Shown one piece after another: positions 46,290 through 57,967 of a stretch of 64,000 nt of DNA. The notes under the pieces are model-generated. The model made no database searches and was not told where the DNA came from. It worked only from the letters and a program-made list of their open reading frames with translations. Position 1 is the first letter of the stretch. Every line of letters begins with the position of its first letter. The DNA is from Dactylonectria macrodidyma (Eukaryota; Ascomycota; Sordariomycetes; Hypocreales; Nectriaceae), in assembly GCA_020744425.1 (NCBI GenBank), contig JAGMUV010000021.1, forward strand, positions 930,001 to 994,000. The letters run 5' to 3'. Position numbers and translations under genes: made by a program.

Positions 46290-49200
46290 ATGGAGCCTAT
46301 TGGGCTGGCCGTCGGAATCGCGGGGCTCGCTGGCCTCTTCAGTTCCTGCTTAGAAGTCGTTGAGAAGGTGAATTCCTACAGGTCTTTTGGGAGCGACTCG
46401 CATGTTCTCGACGCTCAGTTCAAGTCAGAGAAGCGTCGCTTCGAACTGTGGGGCCGGGCTGTCGGGCTCGACCAAGGGAAGTTATTGGGTGAACACCACC
46501 AAGCTCTCGATGATCCGGAGACGTTTTCAGCGGTAAATAACCATTTATGGATCATCAAGGACATATGCCGCGCAAATGGCGCTCCCTCGCAGCGCGGGCT
46601 GGGAGGCACTGGGCTTGCCCAGGATGGGTTGTTTCCTACGGGCAAGGACCTCGCTTCCTGCAACGCACCGTCTGAATCGAAGCGGCGAAAGCTTGCTTGG
46701 GCGTTATGGCGCAAGGGAGAACGCACAGATCAGGTCAAACTATTCGGAGGGTTGGTGCAGCAGTTGCACAACTTGGTTCCTCCCGGCGGGACGTTGGGTA
46801 TGCGCCCGGTACATGGAGCGACCGCCGTGGACAACTACGCACCCGTGCGCCAGCAAGGTTCGGCTGACTTGGTACCGCTCGTCGCGCTGCTCTAACCAAC
46901 ATCTCCAGAAAACTCTCCAGACAGGGGGAACTTGCCTGCCGAACTTCGACAGATCCTGGCCCGGTTGGAGGGTGAGATACAAGGTGAGACAGCCCCGAAT
47001 CCTACTGCGGTTCCCCAGCTCGAAGCTAATGTGGCGAAGCCGAGACTCGACGGGAACTACACGCCTGGCTGCTGGGTCACCATTCTCCTAACGAACGCTA
47101 CAACGACTCCATCCAGAAAAGGTTGGACGGCACCTGCGATTGGATCCTGCGCCGGCCCTCATTTCTTCGCTGGATGTCGTTGGACTTCCCCGCTGGGACC
47201 GCGAAGTTGCTGTGGATCAACGGACCTGCGGGGTTCGGAAAGACCATCCTCTGTGCCAGGGTGGTCGAACACCTCTCAACCACGCCAGCGACGCCTGTCG
47301 CCCACTTCTTCTTTTCGTCGGACTTCGAGAGCCGCGGAGACCCATTTACAGCCATTCGCTCATGGATATCTCAGATCATATCGGGCGACCCCCGCGCGTT
47401 CGACCTGGTCCGTCGGAGATGGGAGGACCAGCAAGAACAGGTCGCAACGCGAGCGACTGTCGTCAAGCTTTTTCGAGACCTCCTCCTAGCTATCCCTGGG
47501 TGCACGCTTGTCTTGGATGGCTTGGACGAATGCACTTCGATGGACGAGCACCGGATGGGCGTCGACAGCGTGTCCGTAGCCAGATTTCTCGAGACGGTCA
47601 AGCAAGCGGTTCCAGACACGACCACCCGGATCATGATCGTCAGCCGTGACGAGTCTGAGATCCGAGACGCTCTCATGGATGATGCGAGCGAGGGGGTCGT
47701 CGAATATAAGATATCGCACGAAGACGTCCGAACCGACACGGTATCGTATTCGAAAGACATTGTCCGCAGGAAACTGTTCAACAAGAGCGAAGATATCAAG
47801 AGCGACATATCTCAGCGAATGGCCGACCGCTGTGAAGGCCAGTTCCTGTGGCTGAAATTGCAGGAGGACCATCTGAGGAGAGGGCTGAACAAAAAGCAAC
47901 TCCAAGTCGCAGTCGCTACAACGCCCAAGGGCCTTGAGCGTCTCTACGAACGATACTGGGAGAGAATGGCAGGTTTCGAAGAACGGGAACAATCTCGAGC
48001 GTTTTCTTTGCTGCGCTGGGCAGCATTTGCTCTGCGCCCACTGACGATTTGCGAGATTACCGAAGCCGTGCTCATTAATGAGGAATGCACTGATTTCCTG
48101 ACCGACGAACTCCCCGACTCGATCGATGAAGACTACATCGACACCGAAATACTGGGCCTCTGCGGGACGCTGTTAGAAGTCCGGAGAAGCTCTTCGGAGC
48201 CGTCTGTAGGACTGAGGACGGTGCACCTGACGCACTTCTCGGTCAAGCAGTACATTCTCCGCAACATTCTAGCTCGAGAAACGCCCCTTCTGGCTAATGA
48301 GAGCTTGCGGGCCTCGAACGAAGCGATCGAAAGCAGTCGACTTGCCCAGTTGTGTCTCCGCTACATCAACTTTCGGCATGTCTGGCAAGGGGCGCCGCAG
48401 GAACAGATGGGCCCTCTCGGGATGTTGCGAGACTACGCAGCAGCGTCATGGTATCACCATGCTACGTCTGGAGTGTCCAATGATGCGGACATGATCAGGC
48501 TCACGAATGAGTTTTTCGATGAAACTAACCCCAACTGGGATGCGTGGAGGCGATGGTTCGAATTAAATGATGAAGAGTTGAAGAAAGGAGAGGGGGTGAG
48601 CGAGAGCAAGCCGCCAAGCCCTCTATACTACGCATCGAGGCTTGGGTTGACAAGCACGACAATCTATTTGATCAAGGACCGCAAGTGCGATGTAGACGAG
48701 AAAAGCAGTGCAGGGAGAACGGCTCTAGAGGCTGGTTGCGCGAAAGGGAACGTGACAATAGTAAGGACACTACTTGATGCAGAAGCCGACGTCATGGTTC
48801 TGGATAACAACGGAGCGACGCCGCTCCATTCAGCATCGCGGAATGGATATGTCGACGTGGTTAAGGTGCTTCTCGAGAAGGGAGCTGACGTGGCTGCTGC
48901 GACTAAGAACGGAGTGACGCCGCTCCTTTCAGCAGCATTCAATGGACATGTCGATGTGATTAAGGTGCTTCTCGAGAAGGGAGCTGACGTGGCTGCTGCG
49001 GATAAGAACGGAGTGACGCCGCTCCTTTCAGCAACATTGAATGGTCATGTCGATGCGGTTAAGGTGTTTCTCGAGAAGGGAGCTAACGTGTCGGCTGTGG
49101 CTGACGGATGGACGTCGTTCCATGTAGCATCACAAGTTGGAAACGTTGACGTAGTCAAGCTGCTTCTTGAGGAGGGAGCCGACATGGCAGCTGCGGATCA

Positions 49201-51616
49201 AGACGGACAGACGCCACTCCATTTAGCATCATGGAATGGGCATGTTGATGTGGTCAAGGTGCTTCTTGAGAAGGGAGCTGACATGGCAGCTGCAGATCAA
49301 GACGGACAGACACCACTCCATTTAGCATCAATGATTGGGCATGTTGATGTGGTCAAGGTGCTTCTCAAGAAGGGAGCCGACGTCGCAGCTGTGGGTAAAG
49401 ACGGACGGACGCCACTCTATTCAGCATCACAAGATGGACGCGTCGATGTCGTCAAAGTGCTTCTTGAGAAGGGCGCTAATATTACGGCTGCGAATACCGA
49501 CGGACGGACGCCGCTCTATTCAGCATCACAGAATGGACATATCGATATGGTCAAGGTGCTTCTTAAGAAGGGAGCTGATATTATGACTGCAAATAAAGAC
49601 GGATGGACGCCACTTCATTCAGCATCAGAATATGGACACGTCGATATAGTCAAGGTGCTTCTTAAGAAGGGAGCTGACATTACAGCTATAAATAAGGACG
49701 GATGGACGCCACTTCATTTAGCATCATTAAATGGACATATCGACGTCGTCAAGGTGCTTCTCGAGAAGGGAGCTGACATGGCTGCTGCGACTAAGGACGG
49801 AGTGACGCCGCTCCTTTCAGCAACATTCAATGGACATGTCGATGTGGTCAAAGTGCTTCTCGAGAAGGGCGCTAACACGGCTGCGAATACTGACGGACAG
49901 ACGCCACTTCATTTAGCATCATTAAATGGACATGTCGACATCGTCAAGGTGCTTCTTGAGAAGGGAGCTGACATTACAGCTGCAAATAAGGACGGATGGG
50001 CGCCACTTCATTCAGCATTAATGAATGGACACGTCAATGTGGTCAAGGTGCTTCTTAAGAAGCGAGCTGATGTTGTGGCTGCAGATAAGGACGGATGGAC
50101 GCCACTTCATTTAGCATCACAAGATGGACATGTCGATGTAGTCAAGGTGCTTCTTGAGGAGGGAGCTGATATTGCAGCTACGACCAAGTACGGAGCGACG
50201 CCACTCATTTCAGCAACATTAAATGGACATGTCGACGTAGTCAAGCTGCTTCTTGAGATGGGAGCCGACATAGCAGCTGCAGATCAAGACGGACAGACAC
50301 CACTCCATTTAGCATCATTAAATGGGCATGTTAATGTGGTCAAGATGCTTCTCGAGAAGGGAGCCGACGTCATAGCTGCGGATGAAAACGGAGAGACAGC
50401 GCTCGCTGACGCATCACGGAATGGACATGTCGACGTCGTCAAAGTGCTTCTTAAGAAGGGGGCTGACATTGCGACTGTAAATAAGGACGGGTGGATGCCG
50501 CTTACTGAAGCATCATGGCATGGGCGCGTCGACGTGGTTAAGGTACTTCTTGAGGAGGGAGCTGATGTTACGGCTATATATAAGGACGGATGGACGCCAC
50601 TTCATTTAGCATCACGGAATGGACATGTCGATGTGGTCAAGGTGCTCCTTGAGAAGGGAGCTGATATTATGACTGCAAATAAGGACGGATGGACGCCACT
50701 TCATTTAGCATCACTGAATGGGCACGTCAATATGGTTAAGGTACTTCTTGAGGAAGGAGCTGATGTTATAGCTGCAAATGAGGACGGATGGACGCCACTT
50801 CATTCAGCATCACGGAATGGACACGTCGATGTGGCTAAGGTGCTTCTTGAGAAGGGAGCTGATGTTACGGCTGCGAACAAGGACGGATGGACACCACTTA
50901 TTGGAGCATCAGTGAATGGGCACGTCGATATAGTCAAGGTACTTCTTGAGGAGGGAGCTGATGTTACGGCTGCGACCAAGTACGGACAGACGCCGCTCTA
51001 TTCAGCATCACTGAATGGACATGTCGATATAGTCAAGGTGCTTCTTGAGTTACCCGGCATTGAAGCTACCAGGGAGGACAACAATGGTCGTACAGCATTG
51101 TTTCTCGCCGCCAGGAACGGACATCATGAAGTGGTGCAAGTACTACTTGCTAGTGGTCGGTTTGCGCCAAACGCCAAAGACTGGTACGGTGCGACACCTT
51201 TATTCGCCGCATCGAGGAACGGTCACGCGAAGACGGTAGAGCTGTTATTGACCGCGGATGATACTAGCATTTATTCTCAAGATCGCTTTGGTCGGACTCT
51301 GATCTGGTGGGCGAGGCGGAGTGGAAATCCTCGAGTCACCCAGCTTCTGCTCCATCACTCCGAACGAGCAGGCACCCAAATAAACGACGACTACACTGTC
51401 GTGACAAGCAGTCCGGTGATGTTCAAGCTGGACTCGCGTTGGTGCGATGTCTGTACGCTGTGCATCCCGATTGGCTGCGTATACTACTGTTGCGAAACTT
51501 GCGACGGTGGCGACTTCGACAGCTGCATGGAGTGCTACGAGATGGGTGCAAAGTGTCGGGATGATTCTCACGTGTTGGTGCGACATGAGCCTGAAGAGAT
51601 GATCGATGGTGTCTAG
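46290..51616 (+). CDS. NLR with HeLo, NACHT, about 28 ankyrin repeats and ZZ zinc finger
   Basis: ATG 46290 opens a HeLo (prion-inhibition) domain: MEPIGLAVGIAGLAGLFSSC, ALDDPETFSAVNNHL, GGLVQQLHNLVPP. NACHT follows, with Walker A INGPAGFGKTILCARVV, Walker B LVLDGLDEC and RIMIVSRDESE. Then come about 28 ankyrin units (roughly 48610-51390) and a C-terminal ZZ finger with Cys pairs in WCDVCTLC, CCETC and CMECYEMGAKC. The HeLo domain kills cells when activated in fungal incompatibility systems; NACHT is the switch, ankyrins the sensor. The HeLo frame meets TAA at 46893-46895, and one or two indels lie before LPAELRQILARLEGEIQ. A probable intron (GTGAGA...GCGAAG, about 46983-47038) then joins to the 1497-codon NACHT-Ank-ZZ frame. 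Either the N-terminus is newly broken or my splice model is incomplete. Confidence 0.8.
48810..51050 (+). repeat. Array of 23 near-identical 99-bp ankyrin-coding units
   Basis: Units 3-25 of the NLR sensor repeat the pattern DGWTPLHLASLNGHVDVVKV then LLEKGAD. DNA units are 99 bp, except two of 96 bp that lack one codon (near 49081 and 49870). Differences cluster at a few codons per unit, mainly the residues after TPL and around GH, the variable face of ankyrins. Confidence 0.9.
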
Positions 51617-51649
51617 GATGGCTCTTAGTAGCGCCTTCTGGTCGATGTA

Positions 51650-51980
51650 GAGCAGGACAGTCATCTCTCGACTTGTTCCCTCGAGGGCCATGGCCATTGG
51701 GTAAACTCGGTCGCATTCTCAGCGGATGGCCGGGGGCTCGCATCGGGTTCGCACGATAAGACAATCAAGATCTGGGATACAGCAACAGGCGCGTGCCTAC
51801 AGACGCTCGAGGTCGGAAGAACATTAGCTCACCTTTCATTCGATCCAATGACTGACTCTCGTCTCTCTACTGACATCGGATTTCTGGACCTGGATCTATT
51901 GCCTGCCATCGATAATCAGTTGACTGAGACTGCTTCACGAGGTGGTAGCCACTCTGGTTACGGTATAAGTACTGATGGAT
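51650..51980 (+). pseudogene. WD40 tail of an NLR, orphan fragment
   Basis: Plus strand: SLEGHGHWVNSVAFSADGRG, LASGSHDKTIKIWDTATGAC, LQTLEVGRTLAHLSFDP, then LDLDLLPAIDNQLTE and GGSHSGYGISTDG. This is the final WD40 repeat and C-terminal spacer of NACHT-WD40 receptors. It stops at the junction where, on the other strand, a NACHT fragment begins, so it has no start and no proper end. Confidence 0.75.
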
Positions 51981-52713
51981 TGTGAAAGCTCATGCCGGAG
52001 AAATGCAGATATGTCATGCTCAACTACGTGCTCGGGCATCTCATGGAGAATCAAGTCCTGGTACTTGCTCCTGATGGCGCTGAAACCTAGGCGAATCGGC
52101 AGATCGGGTCTGCTAGTGGCAAGGATTCTTAGTCGCGGAGACTGCAACGTCTTGACGCAAGAAAACAGGTTGATAATGGGTTTGACATCGTCGTCCCGTT
52201 CGCACTCGTCAAGGGCATCGACAACGACGACAAACGTGGCGGTCTTCCGAGCGTCTTGAGGTATCCTTGACAGTGGTTCTAGGAAGAGTTTCTTGAACTG
52301 CTCTTGCGCAGCCTTTTCGAAGATGGCAGTATCGGCATCGATGGCGCTTTTAGCGGCGACGCGAAGGCGGGCACTCTGGAGACTAGCGGGCGGCGATGGT
52401 GGTGACAAGTTCGGACAAGCTGCCTCGGTCAGCCTCACCTCTCTTGAAGAAGGGCGCCGAGGCGACCGGTTGTGGCGAAAGATCGGGCCACGGTACGAGA
52501 GATAGTGGACTTTCCGGCTCCAGCCATACCGTTGAGCCAGAAGATGGCCTCAGCGCGAGGATCGTCGGCCCATTCAGATAGTTGGCGAAGAAGGTCGACT
52601 CTGGTGTCGTGGAGGCAGATTGGGTTGTGTTCTTGGGCGCGGGAGTCGAAGCTGGATTCTACGACAACGGGAAGTCTATCGAGTACTGCTTTTAGGTCGA
52701 TGTCGAGGAGCAT
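51981..52713 (-). pseudogene. NACHT domain fragment, frameshifted
   Basis: The minus strand opens MLLDIDLKAVLDRLPVVVES and reaches Walker A WLNGMAGAGKSTISRTVA. The frame breaks after RLGA, continues for a while as FFKRGEADRGS in another frame, meets stops, and resumes as AIDADTAIFEKAAQEQFKKL with Walker B FVVVVDALDECERDDD and LATSRPDLPIRLGF. It ends after HDISAFLRHEL, where homology stops at the junction with the plus-strand WD40 piece. N-terminal effector and C-terminal sensor are missing. Confidence 0.8.
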
Positions 52714-53130
52714 TTTCTAGAAGTTAGTAGCCCCTCATGAATGAGTATGGGTACATGGAGAAACTGACACAATGATGGTTCCCAGATGATACAGGCGGCC
52801 GTGTTACTGGATGTGGGGATTGTCGGAAGTCATTTCCGGACACAACAACACAGTTGTCTCCCCAGATGAAAGAGCTTTAGACTTTGACCATAAGAACATG
52901 TATCCTGATACCCATGTTTTATAGCCATCAGCCTGCCTAAAAGAGTCATCTTCCTAGCGCACCATGGTCGCGAAGCTTTGGAATCGACAGAAGTTATGGG
53001 TGACGAAGATTGACACTCTGATTAAAATACGTCAATGGCAGGGGTCTTTATTTCAACATTCTGCTTAAGTGCATATTTCTTGACGTTATTATGCATACCA
53101 GCATACGCAAAGGCTCGTAAGTTAATTCAA
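52714..53130. other. Spacer, nothing recognised
   Basis: No gene or repeat was identified upstream of the NACHT fragment. Confidence 0.3.
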
Positions 53131-53626
53131 GATGATGGATCTGATGGATCCAATACGGCCAGGATGATCAGGATGATAGGGACTAATCCAGTGGAGCCCA
53201 AAGACGATGATTGTATTGATGTGTGTATGATCTAGGATCCTCCGGCCCCCTCTTTTCCTATGAGGGGTTTCTTAGTCAATCTCACACCCTATGACTAAGT
53301 GTTGGATACGCGGTGTGTCTTTAGTAAAGATTAGGGATAGCCAGATAAATGTAGATCAATTCTTGATGATATGTTTGGTTGTTCTTGTTCTTGTTTTCGT
53401 TGACTCCCGGCTCCACTTTCCTCTAGAGCGGGGTTTTATCATCATCTTCAGTCACAGATGCAGATATCCCGGTATTCTGATACCTGAATAACCTCCTTGA
53501 TGCATTACCCAGCCACAATCTAACAATAAGACAGGATATTGATATATCAGAGTGTTGTTCCTAGTCGGGCCCTAGTCCGGCACCCGAAGGGTCAATCCAA
53601 CAATCCTTTTCGTCACAAAGAGGAGA
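53131..53626 (+). repeat. Second large copy of the MITE-like repeat, diverged
   Basis: The left part (GATGGATCCAATACGGCC, GTGGAGCCCAAAGACGATGA, GATCCTCCGGCCCCCTCTTT) matches the left arm at 3.9 kb. The right part (GGGTCAATCCAACAATCC and AAAGAGGAGA) matches the segment just left of the other solo LTR. The middle differs (about 53290-53570), so an insertion or replacement has occurred. Confidence 0.65.
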
Positions 53627-53800
53627 TGTCACGATGTGTATTTGGGTAGCAGGGCGTGTATATGGCGTGTGCCTGCTATAGCAATATCCTTCTAGCTATT
53701 TTAGCATAAAGGGTATACAGGGACTCAGAGCGGGGACTTGACACAAACAAGAACATACACACACCCAATCAGATGCCTCACACGACAAAAGCTCGTGACA
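53627..53800. mobile_element. Solo LTR (174 bp) with GGAGA target duplication
   Basis: It begins TGTCACGATGTG and ends AGCTCGTGACA, with perfect inverted ends TGTCACGA/TCGTGACA. GGAGA precedes (53622-53626) and follows (53801-53805). Sequence is near-identical to 4128-4301. There are no internal coding regions. Confidence 0.88.
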
Positions 53801-53805
53801 GGAGA

Positions 53806-54249
53806 AGGGAATTGAGGGGAAATGCGAATTGACTAACAAGCGCTAATTTTCACACACAATACCGAATTCAACTGGTTCAATGGGTTCATCAGCGACTCAC
53901 TCCGATATTAACTGCCTTCCCGGGTCGACCGATCCCCAGGGGATCAGGTTAATTTACAAACACTGCGGAATGTGAGATATCCGAATCAGGCTAGTGTAAA
54001 AACTGCGAAACTCAAAAGCGTAATCTTGACTGACTTGGCAGTAAGGCAGGGTGTAGAATGGAAGGGCGCAACGCTAGTTCAAGAAGGGTGCGCTGTTTTG
54101 TTACTAGGGCCTTAGGCTACAGAGACACACCAACCAGTCCAGCCTAGAGACCATGCATAAATATATATAGAGATATTTTCCCTTAAGAGACACATCAAAG
54201 GAAGGATCCTTGATCTTACACAGACACCGAAATTGAGTCTGAGAAACGA
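53806..54249. other. Spacer, nothing recognised
   Basis: No gene or repeat identified. Confidence 0.3.
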
Positions 54250-54279
54250 GCATGGTAAGACGCAATGGTCTATTGCCCA

Positions 54280-55258
54280 CTGTGATGAGTAGGCACGAAG
54301 CCATCATCAAACTACGATTGAAGACGCTAATACTAAGTCTAAGAATAAACATAGTGAGATCCCGCTGTCACAGGCTGCTAAGGAGGGGGATGAGACGATG
54401 GTCAAGCAACTTTTGGAGAACGGCGCCGATATCGAGGCCAAGGACAGTTCTGGTCGGACAGCACTATTATGGGCGGCTGACCTTGGGCAGGAGGCCATTG
54501 TCAAGCTACTGCTCGAAAAGGGCAGTAATATTGACTCTAAAGACGAAAATGGCGAGACGCCTCTATATTGGGCTATTGAGGGGGGGCACGAGGCCATTGT
54601 TAAGCTACTGCTCGGCAACGGAGCCGATATTGAGTCGAAGGGTGACAATGGGTATAGTCAGGCGCCGCTACCGCATGCTGCCCGTAATCAAAACGAGGCT
54701 ATTGTTAAGCTGCTGCTTGAGAATGGCGCTTCTGTCGAGTCCAAGAACGAATATGATAAAGTACCGCTATGGCACGCTGCCTGTAATGGGCATGAGGGCA
54801 TTGTCAGGCTGCTACTTGAGAACGGCGCTGATATTGAGTTAAAGGACGACTTTAGCCAAACGAGGCCGTTATTGGTGGCTGCTCAGAGGGGACATGAGGG
54901 CATTGTCAAGTTGCTGCTTGAGAAGGGCGCTGATACCAATACCAAGGACGGCATTGGCCGGACGCCGCTATTCGAGGCTACCGCGGGAGGGCATGAGGCT
55001 ATTGTCAAGCTGGTGCTTGAGAACGGCGCTGATGTTGAGTCTCAGAATGAAAATGGCGAGACGGTGCTTTTGTGGGCTGCTGAGAACGGGCATGAGACTA
55101 TTATAAAGCTGCTTTTGGAGAATGGTGCCGATATTGAGTCTAAGAACGAATACGGCGAGACGTCACTATGGCATGCTACTTATAATGGGCATGAGGCTGT
55201 TATTAGGTTATTACTTGAGAAGGGCGCCAAAATCGAGGCTAAGGATGATAGTGGTTAG
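54280..55258 (+). pseudogene. Ankyrin-repeat protein fragment
   Basis: From about 54325 the frame reads KHSEIPLSQAAKEGDETMVK then nine ankyrin units of the form GHEAIVKLLLENGADIESKN, ending KIEAKDDSG and a TAG at 55256-55258 where the family usually has Q. An earlier ankyrin helix (RHEAIIKL) is visible in another frame at about 54290. No ATG with a proper N-terminal domain is present. The units are more diverged from each other than those of the 46-51 kb gene and use a different consensus, so this is a separate lineage. Confidence 0.75.
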
Positions 55259-55489
55259 ATGCCACTGTTTTGTATTGCCGGGTCACGGTCGTCATAGGTG
55301 AAGCTCAGATATCCTATACGGAATCTACTCTCTTGGGTAAAGAGGTAAATCAGAATTAGCCCGATCTGGGTTTATAGTAATTGATTATGGGCCTGATTTA
55401 CCCCGATTCACGGCGGGACAGTTCCGTCAGTATCCCGAATCGAGCTATCCGCAGCCGGTGAGAAGAGGAATGTTGGTTCTATATGCTCA

Positions 55490-55870
55490 TTAAAGCAACT
55501 GCGTAAAGTGTTTGACTGCCTGCAACTCAGGTTGCCATGCTTCTAGACAGCGTATTGTAGCGAGGAGCTCCTTATCGTGGATCGGGTAATTGGCTTCAGC
55601 AGGAGAGTGCTTTTTCGATAAATAAGCAACAGGGCGCCAAACGCTATGATCGTCCATCTGTAGCATCAGTCCTCCTGCAGCGTAGCCAGAGTAATCGGCC
55701 TCGACCATAGTCTCTCTCTCCGAGTCGAAATGCGCAAGGATTGGCGCGGTGATGAGCTTCTCTTTCAGCCTCTCGAATGCTTCTTCGCATCGGTCATCCC
55801 ATTTGAACTGAACATCCTTCTTAGTTAGCTCGGTCAACGGCCAAGCTATATCTGAGAAGTTATGTATGAA
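55490..55870 (-). pseudogene. Ty3/Gypsy polyprotein fragment (RT-RNase H junction)
   Basis: The minus strand encodes FIHNFSDIAWPLTELTKKDV, FKWDDRCEEAFERLKEKLIT, LAHFDSERETMVEADYSGYA, VAYLSKKHSPAEANYPIHDK and ELLATIRCLEAW: the connection domain and RNase H start of Gypsy pol. Both ends are truncated. It could be debris of the family that left the 174-bp solo LTRs, but no link is shown. Confidence 0.85.
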
Positions 55871-56159
55871 TGTTGAAATCCGTTGTTTGACGGATCAATG
55901 GCTATTCCGATCCATTGGTGGCTGGGATGTGGATGTCTTGTCAATAGCTTCCGCTGGTTAGCGCTAGTTTTTCTTCTTCAATCAACACAACATGCTCATT
56001 TTAACAAAATGTAATAGATGCCAAGACTGCTGGTGAAAATTGGGTGAGGTAGTTGTAATTTCTTGGTACTAATGGCATCCTCCTGCACTGAAGTATTGGT
56101 ACTTCTGACAATCCCTTCCCCAACCGTCCCCCTTTTTCGCTTGGGTCTTGGTTTGGCAT

Positions 56160-56345
56160 GTTTCTCATTGCCCTTGATGCCGCCTGTTGGATTGGGACCT
56201 CGTGTTGTGGCATAACCTCTGATATTCCGATATCCTGACCTTGGTCAGGTGACCTAAATGACCCAAAACCCCTCGCAGGAAAAGAGGGGGAAGTGTCAAG
56301 AGGCACCAAGAAGCAACATCAGAGATCAATACAATCATCAGCCTT
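56160..56345 (-). repeat. MITE-like repeat, minus-strand partial copy
   Basis: Reverse-complemented, it carries GATGATTGTATTGATCTC, CCCCCTCTTTTCCTGCGAGG, ACCAAGG, ATATCAGAGGTT and CCAATCCAAC in the same order as the 3.9-kb element. Terminal arms are missing. Confidence 0.6.
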
Positions 56346-56654
56346 TGGTCCTCAAGATAATCTCCATTGAAGGCCGAGCCGTGTGGTATCCAACACCACC
56401 CAAAACCATTGCTCAAATGGCATCTCAAAGCGATTTATTCATTTACGCAACTGATACTAATATATCGGAAATATCCTGTCCCAAGACCCAACCTTGCCAG
56501 TGCACGATGCCTCGTCTCACAGTAGCCATTCAATCATCAAAGATTTGGCCTGTCCCACAAAGCATCCCGGCAAACGCCATTGGTGGAGAGACATTATATG
56601 TGTCGCACTGGGCGTGCTAAAAGGATCAAAGGTCAGGCAAAAACGATAATGAGC

Positions 56655-57235
56655 AGCAGCAGTCAGTCAATTTATGTTACGCCCGGCGCCTTAAACCGAA
56701 AGGGCACCAATTGCTAATATATCTATACATTGCCCAAGCTGTGTCCTTGTCTGCTTCAGTCTATACTATGTCCGCTTATTGCTTATGCTTCCGTACCTGT
56801 TATCTCTCTATGCGGATTCCCGTGGTTTAGTAATATTATTAGCGAGCCATCTTGAAGCCTATTCTTCGAGTGTTCAGTGTCTTGTCTGCTGCGGGTGAAG
56901 CGGTGTTCGCTTCTTATAGCATGGGGTGAGCGTCAAGTGGAGTTGGAAATAGCGGGTTTGTTTTAAAAGGGGGGGAGAGGGGCCTGGTTTGCTTGCATCA
57001 AGGTGGCCTGTAGCCAATGCAAACCGGATCATCGCTTGAACGGCTTCCAATTTTGGCGCCCATTTTTGGTCATCAGATGGCGACTTTTCTCCAAGATAGA
57101 AAGAGATGTTGCTTCTCTGGATATCAGTGCATTGAAGCATCTCTGTACGGTATGCTGTCCACTTTCGGCATCGGAAGAGGAATTGTTCAACTGTCTCTCT
57201 CGCCTGTCCACAATCACACTGGTTCGATGGTAAGT
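56655..57235 (-). mobile_element. 5'-truncated LINE copy
   Basis: The minus strand matches the last part of ORF2 of the full-length LINE (TVQRCF region, [31 protein letters not shown]) and its 3' UTR (GGTGCCCTTTCGG..., GCGCCGGGCG). It ends in a tail of ACTG and CTG-like repeats rather than ATTG repeats. Only about 580 bp remain, a typical incomplete reverse-transcription product. It comes from a related but not identical source element. Confidence 0.85.
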
Positions 57236-57249
57236 CAGACTACCCATTA

Positions 57250-57967
57250 GCCGACTCCCCCCTTAAAAATACGATCTGGATCCTTCTTCCGGGACCATTT
57301 CATCAGGAGCCAAAACGGCCGCGAACCCATTAATGCCGGGCCGGAATCGGCACCCCCAAATCAAAATCTAATAATAATACCTCCATATAATACTGTACAT
57401 AAAAGAGATGGGCCTTGAACTAGGACTCTTTTGGTTCAGACCGATGGATATATGTATGTACCGCATGACAAGCAGAACTGCTTCCCAACCCAAGTATGTA
57501 TGTAGCGCGTTTGCTATACAGTATCTCCTAGTGCAATGGTGCTGAAGCTGGCCCTTTCGTCCATCGGCTGATGCTACCCCTTGCACCACTGCTCTGAAGT
57601 GCGAAGGGTAACGTAGTATTTTATTTTATTGTGTTTGTACCTTCGACGAGGGTTGAAAGGGTGTGAGCGCCAACGACGAATCGTTCTTGCTTAGCTGCGG
57701 GCGTTCTCCCTGCATGGTTTGAGTGATTCTGTGTGTCCTGGGACGAGCTTTCATTTGCCTGACTGCGTTGACTTGTTCCGAGAAAGTTATGTCTTGTGTT
57801 GTTGCTAGCTAAAGCGGCGAACGGGGCTGTTTTACATTTTAGGCGTGAATTGGGACGCCGCTTGAACATGCATGTGACACCCTGGTCTCACTAACAGTCT
57901 TAGCCATGGCCTTCCCCAGAGCGATGGGATCCCCCGCATTTCACTAAACAATGAGGACATTGGCGGG
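57250..57967. other. Spacer, nothing recognised
   Basis: No supported gene. Short ORFs at 57368-57869 have no recognisable motif. Confidence 0.3.

Noticed and set aside
47098..47992. Several long ORFs overlapping the NACHT domain on both strands
   Set aside because: GC-rich coding sequence gives open shadow frames; only the 47123-51616 frame shows NACHT motifs.
48810..51050. 99-bp periodicity considered as a minisatellite
   Set aside because: The frame is open throughout and each unit encodes a canonical ankyrin repeat.
57400..57600. Possible tRNA or 5S gene suggested by GGTTCAGACC-like text
   Set aside because: No consistent A box, B box and cloverleaf could be drawn.
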